From: Candidatus Poseidoniaceae archaeon
GTDB lineage: Archaea; Thermoplasmatota; Poseidoniia; Poseidoniales; Poseidoniaceae
Assembly: GCA_013330925.1 (NCBI GenBank)
Contig: DUHJ01000142.1
Location: forward strand, 5,715 to 11,855
Direction of reading: 5' to 3'
DNA length: 6,141 nucleotides
Part shown: one piece after another, positions 1 through 4,656 of the stretch
Numbering within the stretch: position 1 is the first letter of the stretch
Layout: the number at the start of each line of letters is the position of its first letter
The notes under the pieces: model-generated
The model's input: the letters and a program-made list of their open reading frames with translations, nothing else
The model's database searches: none
Told to the model about the DNA's origin: nothing
Translations under genes and position numbers: made by a program

Positions 1-1131
1 GCCTTGCCAAGCGCGGACACGAACGCCCGTGAGACGTACGGTCACTGGGAGATTCGCCTCATCGATGGGCAATTCGTCCCAAGCGCTCATCCGGCAACGC
101 CCGCTTGGGTCGGCCACTTGTCCAGACCAAAGGTGGCGTTCTTCGCCGTCACGCGTGAAGGTTCGCCGTTGCCACTCGTGAATTTCCACGACGCAACGAA
201 CGTCACGTGCTCCATCGCGAAGGTCGGCGATGGTGGATGCACTGGACGCTTCGAGGTCTTCGGCTGAAGCAAAGGCGGCGTCATGGTAAGCCTCGATGGT
301 CGTGGTGCGGCCAAAATTGAGCTCTGGCGTGTCTCGGAAGGTACGCACGCTGGCGCCGTCGATCTTCACCAACTGGCCGACGTCGAGTTCGAGTGGCTCC
401 CATGACAGGAAACCGATGGACCCGGTGTCGTCGGCAACGCGCCCACGCACCACGTCAATGCTGCCCGTGCCGTCGCGACGGTGAATGACGTCAGGCCGGA
501 TGCCGAGGATCCGTCCAACCACGCAGACGTTTCCTTCCTTTGGCAAATCTGCAATGCTCAGGGGCTCTCCAGGGACCACAACTGGCGCTGTGCCTTCTTC
601 GAGCACGACCACACGGGTGGATTTGTTGACGTTGATCGAACGGCGCCCCTGGTATTCGTTGACCGATGCGCCTTCCAAACGAACGATGCTGCCGGCCCGA
701 AGTTCGGCCTTTGGCCCCCAATCCTTGTACTCCCATCGGGTGGACGGGGTGCTGGAATCGTAAGGTTGGTCTTCGAGAAGGCCGAATGCAATGGTGCGTT
801 GTTCGCCCCGGACGGTCTGGTCACGCACGTTGTGTGAGACGACTTGAACCGTGATTTCCACGTTCTGATCGTCGCCGTTGAGATCCTCAAGCCGTTCCAC
901 CTTCCGCATGGGCTTGGTGGCACGCTTGGCTCCGCCGCTCGCCGAACGACCTGCGGAGGATGGCGTGGTGTTGACCTGGAGCTTCCGGATGATCGAATGC
1001 ATGGCATCCTGAGGCGGGATGAAGAACTCCTCCTCGTACTGACGGAAGGCCTTGACGATGTCCTCTTCCGTGGCGTCCGGACAGGACTCGAGCACCAGAG
1101 CGACGTGGTCCCCGTAGGGATGGTCACTCAT
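1..1131 (-). CDS. rpa: Replication protein A (archaeal RPA, multi-OB-fold ssDNA-binding protein), 3' end cut by window edge
   Basis: The frame is open without a stop from ATG at 1131 to the window edge and gives 377 residues. Residues 1-52 look helical and charged (EEDIVKAFRQYEEEFFIPP), like the small N-terminal domain of euryarchaeal RPAs. Residues 53-77 are a Ser/Gly/Ala/Lys linker. Three OB-fold-like segments follow: about 78-178, 188-283 and 300 to the edge. OB2 carries the family pattern DDTGSIGFLSWEPL, then VGQLVKIDGASV and PELNFGRTTTIE. OB3 repeats it as DPSGRCRMSAWDELP. In this family such folds bind and protect single-stranded DNA in replication, repair and recombination. The ATG is chosen because GGAGGGG lies 7 nt upstream counted from the GGAGG core, and because the helical domain starts there. 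The ATG overlaps the stop of a possible upstream small ORF (ATGA). Any C-terminal zinc finger or further OB fold would lie outside the window. Family assignment is firm; whether the protein acts alone or with RPA-associated partners cannot be seen. Confidence 0.9.
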   Translation of the reverse strand, partial: MSDHPYGDHVALVLESCPDATEEDIVKAFRQYEEEFFIPPQDAMHSIIRKLQVNTTPSSAGRSASGGAKRATKPMRKVERLEDLNGDDQNVEITVQVVSHNVRDQTVRGEQRTIAFGLLEDQPYDSSTPSTRWEYKDWGPKAELRAGSIVRLEGASVNEYQGRRSINVNKSTRVVVLEEGTAPVVVPGEPLSIADLPKEGNVCVVGRILGIRPDVIHRRDGTGSIDVVRGRVADDTGSIGFLSWEPLELDVGQLVKIDGASVRTFRDTPELNFGRTTTIEAYHDAAFASAEDLEASSASTIADLRDGARDVRCVVEIHEWQRRTFTRDGEERHLWSGQVADPSGRCRMSAWDELPIDEANLPVTVRLTGVRVRAWQG

Positions 1132-1220
1132 GTGCGCCCCTCCACCTGCATGGTCTTCTCTTCGAGCCAGCACGGTGGACTGGCGGCGGGTTTTCGTGTG
1201 GATTGGTTGAGACTGAACAC
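1128..1220 (-). CDS. Possible 30-residue small protein or leader peptide upstream of rpa, function unknown
   Basis: A GTG codon at 1220 opens 30 sense codons ending in TGA at 1130-1128. The TGA overlaps the rpa ATG as ATGA, an arrangement typical of translational coupling. The nine-base sequence AGGAGGTGA (1234-1226), fully complementary to the usual archaeal 16S rRNA 3' tail, sits 5 nt before the GTG. The product starts (M/V)FSLNQSTRKPAASPPCW and ends in VEGRT; it is polar and basic-leaning with one Cys, no membrane segment and no recognised domain. The ATG at 1151 is in frame and would give a 7-codon version. The frame is also open upstream to the pmbA stop, so the ORF itself could be chance. 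The ribosome site and the overlap are the real evidence. Alternatives are a regulatory leader peptide for rpa or a fortuitous ORF. Confidence 0.45.
   Translation of the reverse strand: MFSLNQSTRKPAASPPCWLEEKTMQVEGRT
1137..1143 (-). promoter_or_regulatory. Ribosome binding site of rpa
   Basis: Reading the minus strand, GGAGGGG ends 5 nt before the rpa ATG at 1131 and its GGAGG core sits 7 nt away, a standard Shine-Dalgarno position. It supports this ATG over later in-frame ATGs. The site lies inside the last codons of the possible small ORF, so ribosomes finishing that ORF would be placed to restart on rpa. Confidence 0.65.
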
Positions 1221-1225
1221 TCCCT

Positions 1226-1234
1226 TCACCTCCT
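1226..1234 (-). promoter_or_regulatory. Full-length Shine-Dalgarno sequence in the pmbA-rpa spacer
   Basis: AGGAGGTGA on the minus strand matches the complement of the archaeal 16S rRNA 3' end over nine bases, stronger than any other ribosome site in the window. It lies about 95 nt upstream of the rpa ATG, too far to serve it directly, but 5 nt before an in-frame GTG. It therefore argues for a translated small ORF there. Confidence 0.6.
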
Positions 1235-1259
1235 CGGAGATGACGAGCAATGTCGAGGG

Positions 1260-1284
1260 CCTTTGAACCCTCCCGAACCAAAGG
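1260..1284. repeat. Short inverted repeat after the pmbA stop
   Basis: CCTTTG at 1260-1265 and CAAAGG at 1279-1284 form a perfect 6-bp stem around a 13-nt loop, starting 8 nt past the pmbA stop in transcription order. No run of T follows on the minus strand, so a classical archaeal U-tract terminator is not supported. The stem could help define the pmbA mRNA end or be chance. The same segment (1269-1260, GTTCAAAGG on the minus strand) is the only weak TATA-like stretch in this spacer, placed so that a transcript could begin shortly before the strong Shine-Dalgarno sequence. Confidence 0.3.
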
Positions 1285-1292
1285 GGGTGGGG

Positions 1293-2690
1293 TCAGGCAG
1301 GGTTGACGCCAATGGTTCCTGAAAACAGCACATCGGCCAGATGAAGATGGCCTCCGGAGCGGCCGTCTCGTTCGTTTTGGCGGCCGAGAACAACGGAGCC
1401 CGACAGGGCCTCCGCGAGGTTGCCGGTCACGCCGGCTTGGCGGATGGCTCCGCGAACCTCGCCGTCAACAACACGCAAAACGCTGGACGTCGTTACCGAA
1501 AAGTCCCCGCTGGTGGGGTTGGCGGTGTGGGCGCCCATGATGCTGTGCACCACCCATCCGTCGTCCATCTGTGCAACGAGGTCCTCCGGTGAAGGACGGC
1601 GGTTCGAAGAACTCAACACAAGATCTCGCGTGCTTGTCCCTGGAGGTCCGGAGATTGAACGGGTCGCTGAACCTGTGCTTTCCGCATGATCGACTTGCCC
1701 GTCAGCCACGGCTTTGGCGGCGTCACGAACAGACCAATTCACCTGGGTCAGACGGCCGGCGTCGACCAAGACACGACGTTGGGTGGGCATGCCGTCTCCG
1801 TCGATGGAAGCGGTGCGTGCACCGCCCTCAAGATGGCCGTCATCCACCAAGGTAAGGTGGTCCGCCATGACCTTCTTGTCGAGCCGATCGGTCCAGAGCG
1901 ATTCTTTGCGGGCGACCCGTGGACCGCTGAGGGCCGACCCGACAATCATGCCGAACAAGGAGCCGAAGGCGCCCTCGCTCAGCACCACGTCTTGCGTGCC
2001 GGCGGTGGCTTCGACCTTGATGGGGTCACGCGTGCATTCTGCCCATTTCACCGCGAGGTCCACACAGTCTGGAACCTCTGGAAGAAGACCGTCGGCGGAC
2101 GCTCCTTCCCAACCGCTGGTGAGTTGATCGTCCACGTCGATGGTGACCTGGATACCCGCACCCATCCCGGTGGAGGAGGACGCGCGTTCGATGCCTTCGC
2201 TGGACAGGAAGGCCGAGGCGGTTGCGGAGGCACCCAAGCCTCCTCCAGTAACCACCGCTTGCGGTGATTCAGAGGCGACGTGTGCCAGCATGGCATCGGC
2301 TCGGTCCATCAGGTCCTCTGCCGTCAGTCCGGCCACGTCGGCATGGAACGCAGAGGGGACGGCGGTCACGTCGGAGGATTCTGGGAGTTCAAAGCCTGCC
2401 ACTTGGGGAGATTTCCTTAGGATGGAAATGGCTTGGTCAACGGCCCGCTGGGCACCGGAAGGATCCACCAATCGAGCGAATCCAAATCGACCGTCGTCGA
2501 CGACACGGACGCCAAATCCGCCTTCGCCACCGGCACCCACCATCGTGATTTTTCCCGCTTCGAGGTTGAGGTCCAGTCCGTAGGATTGCTCCCCCATGAC
2601 GTCCCATTGGGCAACACCCGCTGCTTCACAAGCTTCGCCGATCGAGGCACAGACCTCCTGCACGCGTTCCACTGCTCCGTCCGGCAACAT
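1293..2690 (-). CDS. pmbA: TldE/PmbA, partner subunit of the TldD/TldE metalloprotease
   Basis: This 465-residue protein belongs to the PmbA/TldD family but has no HExxxH motif. The aligned stretch reads LSEGAFGSLFGMIVGSALSG instead, as expected for the non-catalytic TldE subunit. Family landmarks include the N-terminal GEQSYGLDLN and GGFGVRVVDDGRFGFA segments, a central GGGLGASATASAFLSSEGIERA, and the C-terminal GAHTANPTSGDFSV. In bacteria, TldD and TldE form a heterodimer that degrades or trims unfolded peptides, with zinc bound in TldD. The start is ATG at 2690: GGGGTGA (2701-2695) lies 4 nt upstream, and the preceding gene stops at 2695. The frame stays open upstream to 2813, but those codons overlap the end of tldD and look unlike the family. 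Only 4 nt separate it from tldD, so the two are surely cotranscribed. Its physiological substrate in archaea is unknown. Confidence 0.93.
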   Translation of the reverse strand: MLPDGAVERVQEVCASIGEACEAAGVAQWDVMGEQSYGLDLNLEAGKITMVGAGGEGGFGVRVVDDGRFGFARLVDPSGAQRAVDQAISILRKSPQVAGFELPESSDVTAVPSAFHADVAGLTAEDLMDRADAMLAHVASESPQAVVTGGGLGASATASAFLSSEGIERASSSTGMGAGIQVTIDVDDQLTSGWEGASADGLLPEVPDCVDLAVKWAECTRDPIKVEATAGTQDVVLSEGAFGSLFGMIVGSALSGPRVARKESLWTDRLDKKVMADHLTLVDDGHLEGGARTASIDGDGMPTQRRVLVDAGRLTQVNWSVRDAAKAVADGQVDHAESTGSATRSISGPPGTSTRDLVLSSSNRRPSPEDLVAQMDDGWVVHSIMGAHTANPTSGDFSVTTSSVLRVVDGEVRGAIRQAGVTGNLAEALSGSVVLGRQNERDGRSGGHLHLADVLFSGTIGVNPA

Positions 2691-2694
2691 GGGT

Positions 2695-2704
2695 TCACCC
2701 CACC
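2695..2704 (-). promoter_or_regulatory. Ribosome binding site of pmbA, overlapping the tldD stop
   Basis: The minus strand reads GGTGGGGTGA here, ending 4 nt before the pmbA ATG. The last three bases are the tldD TGA stop, so the site is made of the final tldD codons. This fixes the pmbA start at 2690 and suggests translational coupling of the two subunits. Confidence 0.65.
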
Positions 2705-4119
2705 AAGGCCCTCGAGATGCGCATGAAGGGTCCACCGTCGCCGACAGGCACCGTCTGCCCTTTGCCGCAGAACCCTGGTGACGCCAAGCCACCTTCACGG
2801 GCCAGGCCGTCAACGTCGTTGAGGATCTCCAAGGTCATGCCCGACACGCTGACGTCGCGAAGAGGTTGGGTCAATTCGCCGCCTTCGATGAGCCAAGCCT
2901 CTTGGGCAGCGAACTGGAAGGAACCGCGACCGGTGTCAACTTGCCCTCCACGGGTTCCACATGCGTAGACGCCGTACTCAACGTCGTCCACAAGGTCGTC
3001 CAAATCGCGATGGGAGCCGCCTTGAATGACGGTGTTCGACATCCGCACAAGAGGGTGGTGGAGGCCGTCTTGTGCCCGAGCGCCTGCGTTGGGATCGAGG
3101 TCGAAGCGACCTGCTGTTTCCCGGTGGTTCAGGTATTCCGTGAGGACACCGTTTCGGATGAGCACTTTTTCCCGGGCGTCCACGCCTTCGTCGTCGATCG
3201 GGTAAGCGCCGTATCCTCCCCGCAGCGTGGGGTCGTCGACGACCGTGACGATGCCTGACCCAATCTTCTGGCCCAGTCGGCCTTCGAGGCACGAATCCCC
3301 TGCGGCCACAAGATCTGCTTCACACGGATGGCCCAAGGCTTCGTGGATGTAGACCCCGGTCAAATCTGGATCGGCGATGAGTGGGAAGCGTCCCGAAGGA
3401 GCGGCCGTCGCGGTGAGTTGTCGGAGGGCGGCTTCCTTGCCGCGCCGGCCGAGTTCGCCGAGGTCCGCCGAGAGAATGGGATCTGCCCCGCCTTCGCCGC
3501 CATGACGTGTTCTATAGGACGCCACGCGGTCACCATCACGCGCGGTCACCGTGCAGTGAAGCAAGGCCCTCTGCAAGCTCCAAGCACGGTCCATGCCCTC
3601 GCTCGTCAAAAGTTCTGTACGCAAGTGTTCGTCACTCCAACCGGTGACGACGGAGGCGATCAGCGGGTCGTCTTTCCCTTCCGCCTCCACCGCACGCATC
3701 GCATCGAGGCGCCCGTCCAAATCCAGGTCGCGAACGTCGCCGTTTGGGGCCCAGACGATGGAGTCCGTGACGATCGGGACTTCGGCAAGTTCGACCTTTG
3801 GCTCCCCCGCCGGTCGACGCGCAGCAACGGCCCGTGCAACACGGAGCGTTTCCACACCTTGGTCATACACGGAGTCCAAGTCCGTGGTCGAGTGCACGCC
3901 CCATGCGCCGTCGGCCAGAACGCGGAGGGTCACGCCGACTTCTTGCGCTGGAACCGCCGCATCCATCGAACCGTCACGAAGGCGGACGGTGTTGGAGTCG
4001 CAGGACATCGCTCGCAGTTCCACATAGGTGGCCCCGAGCCCTGAAAGGCGGTCGAACATTGTCGAAGCACGCTCGGCGTTGAGCCACCGCTCGGCAGGTT
4101 GACGCGCGTCCATGACCAT
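2695..4119 (-). CDS. tldD: TldD, zinc-binding catalytic subunit of the TldD/TldE metalloprotease
   Basis: The 474-residue product has the TldD signature PDLTGVYIHEALGHPCEADL. The HExxxH zinc motif falls at His259-Glu260-His264, with Glu260 the expected catalytic base. A second landmark, SPGFCGKGQTVPVGDGGP near the C-terminus, supplies Cys451, which corresponds to the cysteine zinc ligand described for Escherichia coli TldD. Further family segments are RGGYGAYPIDDEGV and GTRGGQVDTGRGSFQFA. The length is normal and there is no signal peptide or membrane segment, so a cytoplasmic enzyme is expected. The start is ATG at 4119; ATG at 4113 is an in-frame alternative (MVM). Neither has a Shine-Dalgarno sequence, but a TATA-like element lies about 28 nt upstream of 4119, which suits a leaderless transcript. 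It is followed by pmbA after 4 nt. TldD/TldE trims or degrades flexible peptides; the archaeal substrate is not known. Confidence 0.95.
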   Translation of the reverse strand: MVMDARQPAERWLNAERASTMFDRLSGLGATYVELRAMSCDSNTVRLRDGSMDAAVPAQEVGVTLRVLADGAWGVHSTTDLDSVYDQGVETLRVARAVAARRPAGEPKVELAEVPIVTDSIVWAPNGDVRDLDLDGRLDAMRAVEAEGKDDPLIASVVTGWSDEHLRTELLTSEGMDRAWSLQRALLHCTVTARDGDRVASYRTRHGGEGGADPILSADLGELGRRGKEAALRQLTATAAPSGRFPLIADPDLTGVYIHEALGHPCEADLVAAGDSCLEGRLGQKIGSGIVTVVDDPTLRGGYGAYPIDDEGVDAREKVLIRNGVLTEYLNHRETAGRFDLDPNAGARAQDGLHHPLVRMSNTVIQGGSHRDLDDLVDDVEYGVYACGTRGGQVDTGRGSFQFAAQEAWLIEGGELTQPLRDVSVSGMTLEILNDVDGLAREGGLASPGFCGKGQTVPVGDGGPFMRISRALVG

Positions 4120-4142
4120 GGGAGGAACTGCACGTCGGACGG

Positions 4143-4150
4143 TGTTTAAC
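4143..4150 (-). promoter_or_regulatory. Possible archaeal TATA box for a leaderless tldD-pmbA transcript
   Basis: GTTAAACA on the minus strand is the only AT-rich stretch in the 38-nt gap between cgi121 and tldD. Its centre is about 27-28 nt upstream of the tldD ATG at 4119, the spacing expected between an archaeal TATA box and a transcription start. The tldD ATG lacks a Shine-Dalgarno sequence, and a start at or beside the ATG would explain that. No clear BRE is recognised, so this remains an inference from position and composition. Confidence 0.4.
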
Positions 4151-4157
4151 CCTCGTG

Positions 4158-4631
4158 TTACGCAAGGAGGTCCGATTCCGCAACCAGACCCAAGGCCAAG
4201 CGCTCAAGGTCCCCTTCGGATGGAAGTCCAAGGCGGGCGCGACCATGTTCGGTCATCGCATGGGGCTCGCACCGCGTGAAACCAAAGGTCGGGAGCAGCG
4301 ATTCAAGCGTGGCTTCATCCGCGCCCAAGCCAACCAACCAGCCACGCTGCGCCCCTGCTTCCAATCCCACGGCGCGGATGGCTTCTCCGATGTGATGGCT
4401 TCCCGCCAGACAACGCATCAGTTCCGCGCCCAGCGTGCGCCCAACCGCGCGCCCGCGTTCCCATCTCCGGGTGGCCATGGCCACGGCAGAGGCCAGATGA
4501 CGCTCTGAAACCAAGACGTCCGCAGCGAGGACCACGAAGGTGCCCTCGGCATCGGCCTGGTCCAGGGCCATGGCAAGCGCACGAGGATCGTCAACGAGAG
4601 CGGCTTCCCAAGCAAGGCAGGCATGGCCCAT
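4158..4631 (-). CDS. cgi121: KEOPS complex subunit Cgi121
   Basis: The 157-residue product matches the CGI-121 family. After the N-terminal strand and helix comes FVVLAADVLVSERHLASA, then the core RTLGAELMRCLAGSHHIGEA continuing into IRAVGLEAGAQRGWLVGLG, equivalent to the family pattern of a conserved His, E-L-L, G-S-x-x-I-x-E-A-I and a following glycine. In archaea Cgi121 binds the kinase-like Bud32 and the 3' end of tRNA, helping KEOPS make t6A at position 37 of ANN-decoding tRNAs. ATG at 4631 is chosen because it gives about the usual archaeal length and begins 25 nt after the hel308 stop. It has no good ribosome site (GATGAGGG ends 19 nt upstream). The frame is open further, with ATGs at 4694 (178 residues) and 4748 (196 residues), both overlapping the end of hel308. 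The extra residues do not resemble the family. Family assignment is good; the start is uncertain. Confidence 0.85.
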   Translation of the reverse strand: MGHACLAWEAALVDDPRALAMALDQADAEGTFVVLAADVLVSERHLASAVAMATRRWERGRAVGRTLGAELMRCLAGSHHIGEAIRAVGLEAGAQRGWLVGLGADEATLESLLPTFGFTRCEPHAMTEHGRARLGLPSEGDLERLALGLVAESDLLA

Positions 4632-4656
4632 GCCCAAAGGGCGACTGTGGCCCTCA

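Noticed and set aside
558..1127. Minus-strand open frame of 189 codons, rich in Ser, Arg and Pro
   Set aside because: It is the shifted frame of rpa; the RPA frame has the OB-fold pattern and the ribosome site, while this one has low-complexity composition typical of an out-of-frame read.
481..1266. Plus-strand open frames of 118 (481-837) and 140 (844-1266) codons
   Set aside because: Both lie antisense to rpa and its leader, with no family resemblance and no convincing start context.
1255..1275. GGTTCGGGAGGG, somewhat like a tRNA T-arm, on the minus strand between pmbA and rpa
   Set aside because: No matching acceptor, D-arm or anticodon stem can be drawn around it, so it is not a tRNA or tRNA fragment.
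1283..1302. G-rich plus-strand stretch at the pmbA stop, possible G-quadruplex
   Set aside because: Only the first two runs and the last have three or more G; one run is just GG. A stable three-tier quadruplex is not supported and the stretch is short.
1686..2267. Plus-strand open frame of 193 codons opposite pmbA
   Set aside because: It mirrors the PmbA coding frame, has no recognisable motif, and would overlap a well-supported gene completely.
2691..2813. Longer PmbA start at 2813 giving a 506-residue protein
   Set aside because: The extra 41 codons lie wholly over the end of tldD and its stop region and do not resemble the family; the ATG at 2690 has a good ribosome site.
3328..4044. Plus-strand open frame of 238 codons opposite tldD
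   Set aside because: It is antisense to a clearly recognisable TldD, its translation has no family features, and long antisense frames are common opposite GC-rich genes.
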